Shown: positions 38,819-51,518, counted from the first letter of the stretch. The stretch: DNA of 64,000 nucleotides from Alkalicoccobacillus plakortidis (GCF_023703085.1 NZ_JAMQJY010000006.1:77771-141770), one strand, 5' to 3'. The notes: generated by a model not told the origin, from the letters alone. Numbers and translations: made by a program.

Positions 38819-38843
38819 CTTAAATAGCTAGAACATTTCAGTT

Positions 38844-39377
38844 TTATTTTTGACGAGGCGGTGCAAATGATTGATGTGGGTTTCTGGAACGTGGTTTCCC
38901 TAGTACCTCTGCCCACACAACAGCTTTCATTGCTTCTTTGCTTGAGATATTCTTAAAGTTTAAATCAAGCTCCGACGATCTCGTCAAATCCTGGTTTGCA
39001 GCACTTACGCTTAATTGCTTTGAAGCTTTTTGTTGAGCTTCCTGTTTCTTTTTCTTCATTTCTTCTAAGCGTTGATACATCTCATCACGAGCATCTGGCT
39101 CTCTATGCTGTGACGGTGCATAAGTTTCTTGATTTTGCTCCTTAGGTTCAACTCGAGTTGGTTCAGTCTTCACTTCTTCTTGATTAAAGATGTCGCGCCA
39201 GTCAATTTTGCCTGGTTCTTCTTTAGCAGAAGTGGGCTGATGCTGCCCTTGTTGGTTTTGTCTTTGGTTGGTTTGCTGTCCACCTTTAGCCATTCGACCT
39301 AATAAACTAACTAGACCAAATATAGCTATCACTAAATAAAGTGGGTTAGAAAACAATAATGAAATCAGCTGTTCCAA
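38844..39377 (-). CDS. hypothetical protein with one membrane anchor
   Basis: This 177-residue protein starts at TTG behind AAAGGAGGG. Residues 2-28 form a membrane segment (LFSNPLYLVIAIFGLVSLLG). A long hydrophilic Gln/Glu-rich linker with coiled-coil tendency follows (KKKKQEAQQKASKQ). The last 40 residues look conserved (SSKEAMKAVVWAEVLGKPRSRN), suggesting a small functional end. It occupies the yqfB position downstream of floA, but I cannot say it is a yqfB orthologue. It probably belongs to the nfeD-floA operon. Confidence 0.75.
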   Translation of the reverse strand: MEQLISLLFSNPLYLVIAIFGLVSLLGRMAKGGQQTNQRQNQQGQHQPTSAKEEPGKIDWRDIFNQEEVKTEPTRVEPKEQNQETYAPSQHREPDARDEMYQRLEEMKKKKQEAQQKASKQLSVSAANQDLTRSSELDLNFKNISSKEAMKAVVWAEVLGKPRSRNPHQSFAPPRQK

Positions 39378-39409
39378 TGATAATCCCTCCTTTGCAAAGG
39401 AAAGGCAAT

Positions 39410-40411
39410 TTAGTTGTTGTCTTTATTTGTGTCATTGTCATCTGTTGATTTACTGATTGAATCTCTCATATCCGTATCGGCCATGACATTTTGATAATTC
39501 ATGTAATCCATGACACCCATACGTCCTGAACGTAATGCTTCTGACAAGGCTAATGGTACTTCTGCCTCTGCCTCCACAACTTTCGCACGCATTTCTTCTA
39601 CACGGGCTCTCATTTCTTGCTCTTGTGCAACAGCCATCGCACGACGTTCTTCTGCTTTTGCCTGTGCAATGTTTTTATCTGCTTCAGCTTGGTCTGTTTG
39701 TAGTTCCGCACCGATGTTCTTACCGATATCAATATCAGCAATATCAATTGATAGGATTTCAAATGCTGTACCGGAATCTAAGCCTTTTGAAAGAACAGTT
39801 TGTGAGATCATGTCTGGATTTTCAAGGACTTTTTTGTGATTATGTTGAGAACCAATTGTTGATACGATTCCCTCACCAACACGGGCGATAACTGTATCTT
39901 CACAAGCACCCCCAACTAGACGATCAATGTTTGCACGAACGGTAATTCTTGATTTAGCTTTGATTTCAATCCCGTCCATAGCCACACCAGCAATAAATGG
40001 TGTTTCAATTACTTTTGGATTTACACTCATTTGTACTGCCTCTAAAACGTCACGTCCAGCTAAATCAATCGCTGCCGCACGCTCAAATGGTAATTCAATG
40101 TTCGCACGTTGTGCAGCAATTAGTGCGTTAACAACACGGTCAACGTTACCACCTGCTAAATAGTGACCCTCAAGTCTTGAGGTATCCAAATCAATACCTG
40201 CTTTAACTGCTTTGATTAATGGATTTACTACTCGTGCAGGTACAACCCGACGAAGCCTCATTCCAATTAGTTCAAAGATACTGATTTTTACTCCTGCTGC
40301 AATGGCTGAAATCCATAGTGCAACAGGAACAAAAGTGAATAGTACAGCAAGAAGTATGATTACAACTGCTATAGCGATGAGAATAAATATTGTTCCTTCA
40401 TCAAATGGCAT
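39410..40411 (-). CDS. floA: flotillin-like protein FloA
   Basis: FloA (YqfA) is a membrane scaffold that organises lipid-protein domains. The 333-residue protein has an N-terminal membrane segment ([19 protein letters not shown]), a PHB/SPFH-type body ([20 protein letters not shown]) and a C-terminal coiled region with repeated Ala-Glu motifs ([19 protein letters not shown]). It follows nfeD by four bases, the standard pairing of NfeD with flotillin. Confidence 0.96.
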   Translation of the reverse strand: MPFDEGTIFILIAIAVVIILLAVLFTFVPVALWISAIAAGVKISIFELIGMRLRRVVPARVVNPLIKAVKAGIDLDTSRLEGHYLAGGNVDRVVNALIAAQRANIELPFERAAAIDLAGRDVLEAVQMSVNPKVIETPFIAGVAMDGIEIKAKSRITVRANIDRLVGGACEDTVIARVGEGIVSTIGSQHNHKKVLENPDMISQTVLSKGLDSGTAFEILSIDIADIDIGKNIGAELQTDQAEADKNIAQAKAEERRAMAVAQEQEMRARVEEMRAKVVEAEAEVPLALSEALRSGRMGVMDYMNYQNVMADTDMRDSISKSTDDNDTNKDNN

Positions 40412-40414
40412 CCT

Positions 40415-41781
40415 TTATTCCTCCTTATGATTTTGGTCAGGCTTCACTTCACGAACCACAATGCGTGATCCAGAAGTGTAGACAACCTTTAGTAAGCTAC
40501 CTTGTTCAATATATCCACCCTCTGATACAACGTCAAGACGTTCTTCACCAAACTGAGCCGAACCACCTGGTCTCAGTATAGTCAAAGCCCTGCCATGCAT
40601 AGAGATTAGCTCACTTTGTGTTTCATTTGAAATATATCCTTCTTCGGTTGTTGTTGCTGCATCTAAAACCATCTTCTTCCAAGGACCTCGGTTACCAAGA
40701 TACCTAAACAAGGTAACAGCCGCTACGATTGATACAGCTAATGCTACCCCAATTGCTAAGAGCATAGTAGCCGTCGAGAAGGATGCTAGGAACATGCCAC
40801 CAATCATTGCAGCTACACCAAGCACCCCAAAAACCCCAAAACCTGGAACAAAAATCTCAATCACAATGAGAACGACACCAACAGCAAAGAGAATAATGGC
40901 TTCCCATCCTGCAAAACAGCAAATAAATGGCCGAAGAAAAAGAGCCCAAGAGCTGAAAGTCCTACCATTCCTGGTATACCAAATCCCGGAGTATATAACT
41001 CAAGCACTAATCCAAGACTCCCTAGTGTCAAAAGAATAGGAATTACAATTGGATTTGTTACAAATCGAGCAATTTTTTCAGCAAAGCTTACCTCTGAATA
41101 CTCGATAGCTGCACCTTCTAATCCAACATCATCCAAGGCAAGCAATTCTTCAATTGAACTTGCTGTTCCTTCTGAGTAGCCAACTTCAATTGCATCTGCT
41201 GCACCTAAAGTTAAGAATGTACCTTCTGGAGAGTTATACTTAGGAAGATCATGATTCGTGCTAGCCATGGCTAATGCAAAAGCAGGATTACGACCATTTT
41301 TTTCTGCGGCATTTTTCATTTGATTTAACCAGTACGATTGTGCCTTATCCTCAGCCGCATTCCCTGAACCATCAATCACACCAGCTGCACCCATACTACC
41401 TTGAGGGTGCATGACAATACGATCTGCATTCAAAGCAATATACGCGCCAGCTGAGATTGCATCCGGGTTTACGTAAGCAGTAATCTCTGTTTCTGTCTGA
41501 TTTAATAGTTGAGCAATATTTCCTGCAGCATCAACAGCACCACCTGGGGTATCAATATCAAGGATAATATGGTCAGCCCCATTACTTTCAGCATCAGAGA
41601 GAGCACGCTCAAGAAATTTTTCAAGCCCTCGTTCAACCGTCTGCTCTATCGGAATCACAAAAACAGTTGATTGATCATCTTCTGTATCTGCCACCATAAA
41701 GAGTTGAACAGGAACAAGTAAAAAACCAAGGAAAATAGCAGCAAGTGACAAGGACAATATTGCCTTACTACTCCAATTCAC
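40415..41781 (-). CDS. NfeD protein, long form with ClpP-like domain (one frameshift)
   Basis: This YqeZ-type protein has a signal peptide or anchor, a ClpP-like serine protease domain (residues about 40-240, with LDIDTPGGAVDAA and the likely nucleophile in NPDAISAGAYIALNAD), about five membrane segments and a cytosolic OB-fold end (LRPGGSAQFGEERLDVV). Adding one G at 40916-40920 (GCTGT should be GCTGGT) joins the two frames as HLFAGFAGWEAIILF, giving about 455 residues. The start is a GTG at 41781 behind a GGGGGGAG. It precedes floA and belongs to the same membrane-domain operon. Confidence 0.9.
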
Positions 41782-42035
41782 CTTCTCCCCCCTCTCCAGT
41801 CGTATGATAATAGTATGTACGTATGAGCAAGCGTTTGGTTTCAACTTATTATTCACAAATATTTTATTTATAATAATAAATGTGTAAATACACTGGTTCC
41901 ACCTTTTTCTACTCCTTCTAAGTGTAGCACGGATAAAGCAATCGATTCCACTTTTGTGAGGTGACGCTTTCATGACAGTTTAACAAACGACAAAAAGCCG
42001 GCCTCACAAGGAGACCGACTTTGAATAACATTTAA

Positions 42036-42479
42036 TTATGATAATGATTCTAGAACAAGACGATTAATAACAGATCCATCTGCCTTACCTTTAACCTTAG
42101 GCATAATGGCGCCCATTACCTTACCCATGTCCGATTTTTGCGAAGCACCGGTTTCGGCAATCGTTTCTGTAACAATTTGTCGTACTTCTTCCTCAGTAAG
42201 CTGCTCGGGCAAATATTTATGAAGAATAGCAATTTCCTCACGTTGCCGTATCGCCAGATCTTCACGACCTGCCTGCTCAAACTCATGGAGGGAATCCTTG
42301 CGCTGTTTAAGCTCACGATTCAGCACCGTTAGGCTATCTTCTTCAGATAAATCATGTCCCAATTTAATCTGCTCATTCTGAATAGAAGCTTTAACCATAC
42401 GTATTACAGAAAGTTCTAGTTTGTTTTTACTCTTCATCGCCAACTTCATATCCTGGTTTAACCAATCAAGAAGAATCAG
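42036..42479 (-). CDS. yqeY: GatB/YqeY domain protein
   Basis: YqeY is a small helical protein resembling the tail of the amidotransferase GatB, so tRNA interaction is assumed. It includes [17 protein letters not shown] (about residue 21) and [14 protein letters not shown], ending [11 protein letters not shown]. The family normally begins about twelve residues before NQDMKLAMK. At that point the codon is CTG (42477-42479), preceded by GAGGGTGG with a six-base gap, and no ATG, GTG or TTG fits as well. The only other choice is TTG at 42497, inside the ribosome binding site. Confidence 0.87.
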   Translation of the reverse strand: MILLDWLNQDMKLAMKSKNKLELSVIRMVKASIQNEQIKLGHDLSEEDSLTVLNRELKQRKDSLHEFEQAGREDLAIRQREEIAILHKYLPEQLTEEEVRQIVTETIAETGASQKSDMGKVMGAIMPKVKGKADGSVINRLVLESLS

Positions 42480-42507
42480 GTGAATCCACCCTCTCAAAAG
42501 AAACTAC

Positions 42508-42681
42508 TTAGAATTTACGTTTTCTAGCGGCTTCTGATTTCTTTTTACGTTTCACACTAGGCTTTTCATAGTGCTTACGCTTTTTAACCTCAGCCATCGT
42601 TCCCTCTTTAGAGATAGACTTCTTAAAGCGACGAAGTGCAGCATCAATCGATTCGTTTTTGCGAACGCGAGTTTCTGCCAT
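42508..42681 (-). CDS. rpsU: 30S ribosomal protein S21
   Basis: S21 is a small basic protein of the 30S subunit that supports initiation. From the ATG at 42681 it has 57 residues ([20 protein letters not shown]), ending [22 protein letters not shown] precedes the start. It heads the rpsU-yqeY-nfeD-floA cluster. Confidence 0.98.
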   Translation of the reverse strand: MAETRVRKNESIDAALRRFKKSISKEGTMAEVKKRKHYEKPSVKRKKKSEAARKRKF

Positions 42682-42897
42682 GATATTTCCCTCCCTCCGA
42701 AAACAACCAAGCTCAAGACGCATTCGTTACCTAATACACGTCTTTAACTATTATAATATATATGATTATAATCGGTCAACACTAATTCGGCAACCCTAAA
42801 CCTTTAATTTGTGCGTTTTCATCATCTTTTCTTTTCAATTTAAACACTATACATGAAACTCAGCTCTTGTCCATAGATATGATAAAGAGGTGAAGGC

Positions 42898-43830
42898 ATG
42901 TTCACAGAGATTAGTACCCGATTCATCGCATATTTAGCGATATTTTTATTTGGCCTTATTGTAATGAGACACGGTTTGTTTCAGCTTGCTCAGGCAAAAT
43001 TGCAAGTATTACTTACAGAAATAACGAATTCAGCATGGAAAGGAATGTTAGCTGGTATTTTCATTACTGCTCTTCTACAAAGTAGTTCAGCCGTTATGGT
43101 GATGCTTGTAGGATTAGTTGCTGCCCGCTTAATCCCTTTTACTCATACAATTGGAGTGATACTTGGAGCCAACATTGGAACAACCGTCACAGCTGAACTC
43201 ATCACTTTCCAAATTGGTTCTCATGCTTTGTGGCTGTTAGCTGTTGGCATGCTCTTATTACTATTTCGTTATGCAATCTGCTATTCAATGGGCTGTCTCT
43301 GCGTTGGTCTAGCTTGTTTATTTTTGTCGATGAGTGGATTATCATCATTGGCCGAACCAGTCTCCACTTTTTCATTTACACAAGACCTTTTCCAGTGGGC
43401 AGCTTCGCATTCTGCATATGGAGCCATTCTTGGTGCCATTTTAGCAGCTATTGTTCAATCGAGTACGGCATGTATCGCGATTGCAATGGGTTTTTTAGCA
43501 GACCAAAGTATGACGCTACCTACAGCCATCGCAATTATGATTGGTTCTAATATTGGCACATGTTTAACTGCTCTTTTGGCGAGCATTGGTGCTGGGCCAT
43601 CTGCACGACAGGTAGCCTATGCAAACATTTGGCTAAATGCACTAGGAGCTATTTTATTTCTGCCGTTTATTAATGGACTGGCTTCAATTTCCATGATGTT
43701 ATCATCAGACCCTGCGACTCAATTGGCGCATTCAAGTGTATTGTTTAATGTAATCTGCTCAATTCTACTTCTCCCACTTGTAAGACCGTTTACGTGGTTT
43801 GTTAGCGCTTTGCATGGCAATAGACTGTAA
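42898..43830 (+). CDS. yqeW: Na/Pi cotransporter family protein YqeW
   Basis: This 310-residue membrane protein has the two family repeats LLQSSSAVMVMLVG (about residue 60) followed by GANIGTTVTAEL, and IVQSSTACIAIAMG (about 195) followed by GSNIGTCLTALL. Unlike the protein at 273-1894 it has no PhoU-like tail. It begins at an ATG behind GAGGTGA. In B. subtilis yqeW lies between yqeV (mtaB) and rpsU, as here apart from deoC. Phosphate as substrate is inferred. Confidence 0.88.
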   Translation: MFTEISTRFIAYLAIFLFGLIVMRHGLFQLAQAKLQVLLTEITNSAWKGMLAGIFITALLQSSSAVMVMLVGLVAARLIPFTHTIGVILGANIGTTVTAELITFQIGSHALWLLAVGMLLLLFRYAICYSMGCLCVGLACLFLSMSGLSSLAEPVSTFSFTQDLFQWAASHSAYGAILGAILAAIVQSSTACIAIAMGFLADQSMTLPTAIAIMIGSNIGTCLTALLASIGAGPSARQVAYANIWLNALGAILFLPFINGLASISMMLSSDPATQLAHSSVLFNVICSILLLPLVRPFTWFVSALHGNRL

Positions 43831-43850
43831 GAACTCCTCCTATAAGTCAT

Positions 43851-43897
43851 AAAAAAGGAGTAGCTGACAAGATAAAATGTCTGCTACTCCTTTACAT
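43851..43897. terminator. bidirectional terminator between yqeW and deoC
   Basis: GGAGTAGCTGACA pairs with TGTCTGCTACTCC, with AAAAAA before and TTT after, between convergent yqeW and deoC. Confidence 0.85.
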
Positions 43898-43914
43898 ATG
43901 TTTGTCCGTCTTAC

Positions 43915-44592
43915 TTAATAACTGCTCCCGCCTTGCTGACCGTTCATTATGGCCACACCAGAGCTTGCACCTATTCGATTAGCACCAGCTTGAATCATTT
44001 GTTCTGCATCTTCTAGGCTTCTTACGCCACCAGAGGCTTTTACACCAATGTTAGGTCCGACTGTTTCGCGCATTAATTGAATATCTGCTACAGTCGCTCC
44101 ACCAGTTGAAAAACCAGTCGATGTTTTAACAAAGTCAGCTCCTGCTTTAACGGAGATTTCACAAGCCACTTTTTTCTCTTCATCCGTCAGTAAGCATGAT
44201 TCAATAATCACCTTAACCAACGCGTGACCTTCTGCAGCTTGAACAACAGCATGTATATCTTCTTCTAGTGCCTGTTGATTGCCTGCTTTTAAGGCAGCGA
44301 TATTAATAACCATATCAACTTCTTTTGCTCCGTCTTTAATCGCCTGAGTGGTTTCAAAGGCTTTTGTTGCTGTTGACGATGCGCCCAAAGGAAAGCCAAT
44401 CACCGTGCAAACTTTTACTTCTTCAGACTCTTTTAAAAGCTCAGAAGCGAGCGGTACCCATGTTGGGTTCACACATACAGATGCAAACGTATGAGTTAAA
44501 GCTTCTTCGCAAAGTGTACGAATTTGTTCCTCCGTTGTATCAGGTTTTAGTGCTGTATGATCAATCATGTTTGCTAAGTTTAGCTGTGCCAT
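43915..44592 (-). CDS. deoC: deoxyribose-phosphate aldolase
   Basis: DeoC splits 2-deoxyribose 5-phosphate into glyceraldehyde 3-phosphate and acetaldehyde in nucleoside catabolism. The 225-residue TIM barrel has the Schiff-base lysine in [14 protein letters not shown] (about residue 155), and a second active lysine in [11 protein letters not shown] (about 183). It begins [18 protein letters not shown]. It is downstream of mtaB with a gap of about 20 bases. Confidence 0.96.
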   Translation of the reverse strand: MAQLNLANMIDHTALKPDTTEEQIRTLCEEALTHTFASVCVNPTWVPLASELLKESEEVKVCTVIGFPLGASSTATKAFETTQAIKDGAKEVDMVINIAALKAGNQQALEEDIHAVVQAAEGHALVKVIIESCLLTDEEKKVACEISVKAGADFVKTSTGFSTGGATVADIQLMRETVGPNIGVKASGGVRSLEDAEQMIQAGANRIGASSGVAIMNGQQGGSSY

Positions 44593-44610
44593 AAAATGAC
44601 CCCTTTACAA

Positions 44611-45957
44611 TTAATAGTTTGCTGCAGTTTGTTTTACTTGATCATCTTGAAGTACACGAACAAAATCCGCTTTATTAACTGGATAGCCCGGCTCTGTTAG
44701 CTTCACCTTCACTATTTGACCAATATATGCTTCATCTAATTGCACACGCACTCGTAGATAGTTATCTGTATACCCAACAAGCATATCCGAGTGCTCTTGG
44801 TCCACTTCCTCTGGAATCATTTCAAGCACTTCATTGTGAAACCTTGAAGCATACTCTTTTGCAAGTTGATCCGACAATTCAATTAATTGATGAACACGCG
44901 TATTTTTGATTGCTTCATCCACCTGATCATCCATTCTAGCTGCAGGTGTACCTGTTCGTTTTGAATATGGAAAAACATGAAGCTCACTAAACTTATGTTT
45001 GGCAATAAAATCATACGTCTCTTGAAACTCTTCTTCTGTTTCACCAGGAAAGCCAACAATAACATCAGATGTTACAGCAAGACCAGGCAACGCTTCTTTT
45101 AAACGCTCTAAGCGCTCAGCAAAAAAGCTCATAGTGTACTTACGTCTCATCCGCTTTAGAACCGTATCGGAACCCGATTGTAACGGTATATGCAGGTGAC
45201 GAACAACTTTCTGCGAATCATTGATTACTGCAATCACTTCATCAGTCAATTGACTTGCCTCAATCGAAGATATACGAATTCGTTTAAGTCCTTTAACCTG
45301 TTCTAAATCACGTAATAAACGTGCTAGGCTATAGTCCTTCAAATCTTCCCCATATCCACCTGTATGAATGCCTGTAAGTACAATTTCTTTGTAACCTGCT
45401 TCAACTAATTGATTTGCTTGCTTAATAACATCCTCTGGTTGTCTAGATCTCATTAGACCTCTTGCCCAAGGAATAATACAGAAGGTACAAAAGTTATTAC
45501 AGCCCTCTTGTATCTTCAAAGAGGCACGGGTACGATCCGTAAAAGCAGGAACATCTAATTCCTCGTAGACACGAGATTTCATGATGTTACCGACACCATT
45601 AATCGGTTTACGTTCTTTTTTAAACTCTTCGATATAGCCAATCATTTTAGTTCGGTCTTGAGTCCCAACAACAATATCCACACCAGGGATCGCCATAATT
45701 TCAGCTGGTGACGTTTGTGCATAACATCCCGTCACACAGATTACGGCGTCAGGGTTTTTACGAATGGCTCTTCGTATTACTTGTCTGCTTTTTTTGTCAC
45801 CCGTGTTGGTCACTGTACAGGTATTAATCACATAGACATCCGATGCTTGTTCGAACTCTACTTTTTCATAGCTTTCGCTTTTAAATAATTGCCAGATGGC
45901 TTCTGTTTCATAATGATTCACTTTACATCCTAAGGTATGAAACGCAACCGTTGCCAT
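44611..45957 (-). CDS. mtaB: tRNA N6-threonylcarbamoyladenosine methylthiotransferase MtaB
   Basis: MtaB (YqeV) adds a methylthio group to t6A at tRNA position 37. The 448-residue radical-SAM enzyme has the N-terminal domain cysteines in TLGCKVN, NTCTVTNTGD and VTGCYAQ, the radical-SAM cluster CNNFCTFCIIP (about residue 150), and a C-terminal TRAM domain (about 375-435). I use the ATG at 45957 (MATVAFHTLGC). It is encoded directly after rsmE. Confidence 0.95.
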   Translation of the reverse strand: MATVAFHTLGCKVNHYETEAIWQLFKSESYEKVEFEQASDVYVINTCTVTNTGDKKSRQVIRRAIRKNPDAVICVTGCYAQTSPAEIMAIPGVDIVVGTQDRTKMIGYIEEFKKERKPINGVGNIMKSRVYEELDVPAFTDRTRASLKIQEGCNNFCTFCIIPWARGLMRSRQPEDVIKQANQLVEAGYKEIVLTGIHTGGYGEDLKDYSLARLLRDLEQVKGLKRIRISSIEASQLTDEVIAVINDSQKVVRHLHIPLQSGSDTVLKRMRRKYTMSFFAERLERLKEALPGLAVTSDVIVGFPGETEEEFQETYDFIAKHKFSELHVFPYSKRTGTPAARMDDQVDEAIKNTRVHQLIELSDQLAKEYASRFHNEVLEMIPEEVDQEHSDMLVGYTDNYLRVRVQLDEAYIGQIVKVKLTEPGYPVNKADFVRVLQDDQVKQTAANY

Positions 45958-45962
45958 ACTCT

Positions 45963-46716
45963 TCACCTCATTAATTCAAAATGGTACGAAATTGCCGCTA
46001 ACACGGCTAGCGACGCTGTTTCTGTACGTAGGATTCTTGGTCCAAGACCACATGCTAACGCACCTGCTTGTTCAAACATTACAATCTCTTCTTCACTAAA
46101 TCCACCTTCAGGCCCAATTAAAATCAACAAAGAATCCCCTGGATCTAACCTTTGTAATTGGTCAACTAAAACAGATCTCTCACCTACTTTAGCTTGCTCT
46201 TCAGCGAGCACAAGACACGCTGAATACTCACTAAATCGCTCAATGACTTGTTTAGTAGAAGCACTCGGATAAATAACAGGAATTGATAAGCGGTAAGACT
46301 GCTCAGCCGCTTCTTTTGCAATTTTCTCCAGTCGCTCAATCTTTTTTGCGCTCTTTTTCGCATCCCATTTCACAATTGAACGAGCTGCAGAAAAAGGCAA
46401 AAATCGAGATGCGCCGAGTTCTGTCCCTTTTTGAATGATCAGATCCAAGCTTATCCCCTTTTGGTAGACCTTGAGCGATAGTAACCGATATTGGAAGCTC
46501 TGTCTGAGTAAGTAGCTCCTCAGATATAGAGGCTGTTACCTCAGTTGTTGCAACTGAATCCAACGAGCATACAACGACTCGCTGCTCTTGGTTAATGCAA
46601 ACAATCGTATGACCAGGTTGCATACGCATCACCTTGCTAATATGCGCTGCATCATCCCCAATTATCGTTACTTGCTTGTCCGTCATCTGTTCATTTGATA
46701 CAAAATAACGTTGCAT
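45963..46716 (-). CDS. rsmE: 16S rRNA (uracil(1498)-N3)-methyltransferase RsmE (one frameshift)
   Basis: RsmE methylates U1498 of 16S rRNA. The N-terminal PUA-like domain starts MQRYFVSNEQMTD, and the C-terminal SPOUT knot contains LILIGPEGGFSEEE and GLGPRILRTETA. Removing one T at 46445-46450 (GCTTGG should be GCTGG) joins the frames as KGDKLDLIIQKGTELG and gives about 250 residues. Start at 46716 overlaps the prmA stop. Confidence 0.93.
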
Positions 46717-47666
46717 TAGGCTAATTCCTCTGGTTTTACTGCGGTAATTGCTACCCAATCATCCATTTCAGTTACTTCTCTTATTTCAAAACCCGCTTCT
46801 ATCAACGCGTCTTTTACTTCTTGCTTTTTACGCTTGATAATACCTGAGGTGACATATGTACCACCTGCACGCAAGATTTTGTATACATCCGTTGTAAATG
46901 ATGTAATAATCTCAGCTAAGATATTTGCAACAACAAGATCATATGAATGAGGTTCAACACCTTTTACCAAATCATTTTGCTTTACAGATATAACTGAAGA
47001 AGCTTGATTTAGCTCGACGTTACTTCGTGCACTTGTAACGGCCACATCATCAAGATCAAACGCATCTACCTTAGATGCTGAGAGTTTCGCGGCAGCAATC
47101 GCAAGCACACCAGAACCCGTGCCTACATCTAAGACACGGTCATCTGGGGTAATTGTTTTTTCTAATGCTTGAATAGACAGAATAGTTGTTGGGTGAGTAC
47201 CCGTTCCAAACGCCATACCAGGATCCAATTCAATAATCATTTCACCTTCATTCGGCGAGTACTCTTCCCAAGTTGGAATAATGGTTATTTGGTTTGAAAT
47301 TTTAATGGGATGATAATACTTTTTCCAGGCAGTTGCCCAATCTTCTTCATCCACTTCCGAAACTGTAACCGCATTTTTACCGAGATCAATCTGATGAGCA
47401 ACAAGTCCATTAATCTCTCCCTTTGTTTCCTCAATCGTTTCATTTAGAAAACTATTTACAGGAAAGTAGGCCTTAACAATAACCCCTTCTTTGGGATAAT
47501 CATCAGGTGAAAGTTCATAGATCTTCCCATATTCTAAATCCCAATCTTTCACTAAGTCACTTGGATCCTCAATGACGACACCACTTGCACCAGACTGATG
47601 AAGAATATGACAAACCGGTTCTACAGCTGATTGTGTTGTATGAATACTGAACTCTGCCCATTTCAA
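46716..47666 (-). CDS. prmA: ribosomal protein L11 methyltransferase
   Basis: PrmA trimethylates ribosomal protein L11. The 316-residue protein has an N-terminal recognition domain and a C-terminal SAM domain with LDVGTGSGVLAIAAAK (about residue 175), FDLDDVAV and VVANILAEII. A downstream coupling to rsmE matches the conserved dnaJ-prmA-rsmE order. Confidence 0.95.
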   Translation of the reverse strand: MKWAEFSIHTTQSAVEPVCHILHQSGASGVVIEDPSDLVKDWDLEYGKIYELSPDDYPKEGVIVKAYFPVNSFLNETIEETKGEINGLVAHQIDLGKNAVTVSEVDEEDWATAWKKYYHPIKISNQITIIPTWEEYSPNEGEMIIELDPGMAFGTGTHPTTILSIQALEKTITPDDRVLDVGTGSGVLAIAAAKLSASKVDAFDLDDVAVTSARSNVELNQASSVISVKQNDLVKGVEPHSYDLVVANILAEIITSFTTDVYKILRAGGTYVTSGIIKRKKQEVKDALIEAGFEIREVTEMDDWVAITAVKPEELA

Positions 47667-47702
47667 GCTTAAATCACTCCCGAATTTCGTTTAATACACT
47701 CA

Positions 47703-48820
47703 TTACTCGCCTTTAAAAGCTCGTTTCACTTTCGCAAAAAATGAATCCTGCTCTTCAATCGTATGACTACCGTTTGTTTCAGCAAACTCTCTCATGATGT
47801 CTTTTTCTTTTTCACTAAGGTTTTTAGGTGTAACAACACGTACAATCACATGTTGATCTCCTTGCCCACGACCATGGACATTTGGAACACCTTTGCCACG
47901 AAGTCTGAAGTTTGTACCTGTTTGTGTTCCTGCAGGTATTTTTAATTTAATTTTTCCATTTAAAGTTGGCACTTCAATTTCATCACCTAAAGCTACCTGT
48001 GTAAATGTTAATGGCATTTCGCAATGAATGTCTTCACCATCTCGCTCAAAGAACTCATGTGATTTCACGTTGAAGACAACATATAGATCGCCTGCCGGTC
48101 CGCCGTTTGCTCCTGCTTCCCCTTGACCAGACACACGCATTTGTTGACCATGATCGATACAGCTGGAACTTTCACACTGATCTTCTTGCGTTTGCGTACT
48201 TTCCCTTTACCGGCACATGTTGAACATTTGTCCTTTATCATCTTACCTGTACCTTCACAGTGATTACACACTCTGCGGTTTACAACTCGACCAAATGGAG
48301 TGTTTTGTTCAACATTTAATTGACCAGATCCTCCACAGTGTGAACATGTCTCAGGTTTTGTTCCAGGCTTAGCACCGGAACCAGAACATGTATTACAATT
48401 TTCTTCACGAGGAATTTCAATTTCAGTGTCTTTACCAAACACTGCCTCTTTAAATTCTAATGTCATTGTATATTGTAAGTCCGCTCCTTGACGTGGACCA
48501 TTCGGGTTACGTCGGCCACCACCGCCACCAAAGAACATATCAAAAATATCATTAAATCCACCAAAATCTCCACCTGCTCCACCGCCGCCAAAGCCTTGGT
48601 TAGGATCAGTATGTCCAAATTGATCATATTGAGATTTCTTCTGTGGGTCACTTAATATATCATACGCTTCTTTTACTTCTTTAAATTTCGCTTCAGCATC
48701 GTCAGCTTTGTTCACGTCTGGGTGATACGTACGTGCTAGCTTTCTATAGGCTTTTTTAACCTCATCAACAGATGCGTTTTGGTCTACCCCGAGTACCTCA
48801 TAGTAATCTCGTTTACTCAC
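47703..48820 (-). CDS. dnaJ: chaperone DnaJ (one frameshift)
   Basis: DnaJ stimulates the DnaK ATPase. It has the J domain with HPDVNK (HPD at about residue 33), a Gly-rich region ([16 protein letters not shown]), four zinc-finger repeats ([32 protein letters not shown]) and a C-terminal substrate domain. Adding one G at 48159-48163 (GCTGT should be GCTGGT) gives [20 protein letters not shown] and about 372 residues. A GTG start at 48820 fits the GGGAGTGG better than the GTG nine bases earlier. It is the last heat-shock gene of the operon. Confidence 0.95.
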
Positions 48821-48915
48821 GTCATCCACTCCCGCTTCTTAAAATACGCTAAATACTCATAACGTTCATCATATCATCTCTATGCTAAAAGGCGCAAGAT
48901 GCGCTTCACTCATAG

Positions 48916-48957
48916 AAAAAGCCAAAGCCATACATGCTGACTTTGACTTTTTCAATA
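48916..48957 (-). terminator. hairpin between dnaK and dnaJ
   Basis: On the minus strand GTCAAAGTC pairs with GGCTTTGGC (some G-T) and is followed by TTTTTC, in the 157-base gap after dnaK. It could attenuate dnaJ or mark an RNA processing site. Confidence 0.6.
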
Positions 48958-48977
48958 AGAGTCTTCATTTCTAAATC

Positions 48978-50826
<1,849 letters not shown>

Positions 50827-50862
50827 GACGGATCTTCCTCCTAATAAAAATTGTATTTAGTC

Positions 50863-51429
50863 TTATGCGTTTACTTTCACCATAGAAGGACGTAATACAC
50901 GGTCCTTTAGCTTATATCCTTTTTGTAATTCTTCTACGATTTGATTAGATTCAAATCCTTCCTCTTCAACCTGCATAACAGCTTGATGTAAATGAGGATC
51001 AAAGGTTTCGCCAACTGTTTCAATAACAGTGACACCTTCTTTTTTTAATGCTTCTTGAAGCTGGTTGTACACCATGTTTAATCCTTGAGCTAGTGATGTA
51101 GCTTCCTCTCCTTCTGGATTCACAGAAAGGGCACGCTCAAAGTTATCAAGTGCCGGAAGTAATTCTTCTACAAAACCTTGTGCTCTGTATTTAGCCGCTG
51201 ATTCTTTTTCTTCACGAGAACGTCTGCGGAAATTATCATAGTCTGCTTGAACACGTAATAAGCGGTTGTTCAGCTCAGCAACTTCAGCCTGATGAGCAGC
51301 TTCAACAGATACTTCATCTGCTTCTTCTTGCTCTTCAATAACCTGACCTTCCATCACATCAGCCATTTCCTGCTCTTGTTCTTGCTCTTTTTGTTCAGCT
51401 TTTTCTTGTTGTTCATTCTCTTTACTCAT
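50863..51429 (-). CDS. grpE: nucleotide exchange factor GrpE
   Basis: GrpE releases ADP from DnaK. The protein of about 188 residues has an acidic, Gln/Glu-rich N-terminal tail (residues 1-60), a long coiled helix ([20 protein letters not shown], about 60-100) and a beta-wing (about 130-188) ending [18 protein letters not shown]. The start at 51429 follows GGAGGTGA. The order hrcA-grpE-dnaK-dnaJ is the standard class I heat-shock operon. Confidence 0.96.
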   Translation of the reverse strand: MSKENEQQEKAEQKEQEQEQEMADVMEGQVIEEQEEADEVSVEAAHQAEVAELNNRLLRVQADYDNFRRRSREEKESAAKYRAQGFVEELLPALDNFERALSVNPEGEEATSLAQGLNMVYNQLQEALKKEGVTVIETVGETFDPHLHQAVMQVEEEGFESNQIVEELQKGYKLKDRVLRPSMVKVNA

Positions 51430-51518
51430 TGTTACATTCACCTCCATAAAACCTTAACTATGTATTGATGACTAGGACGGACAAAGGTACGCCCTAGTCA
51501 CTATTACCAATTAGAGTG

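Larger units (their letters stand above)
38157..38843. other. intergenic region between yqfC and the next operon
   Basis: This 687-base gap contains a tandem repeat array (38430-38696) and a terminator (38774-38818). The first 270 bases upstream of yqfC show no gene; overlapping plus-strand frames inside the repeats are products of the repeat itself and have no ribosome binding sites. Confidence 0.8.

Noticed and set aside
38402..38831. Overlapping plus-strand coding frames across the repeat array
   Set aside because: All three frames stay open only because the repeat has no stops in any frame; there is no ribosome binding site and no family resemblance.
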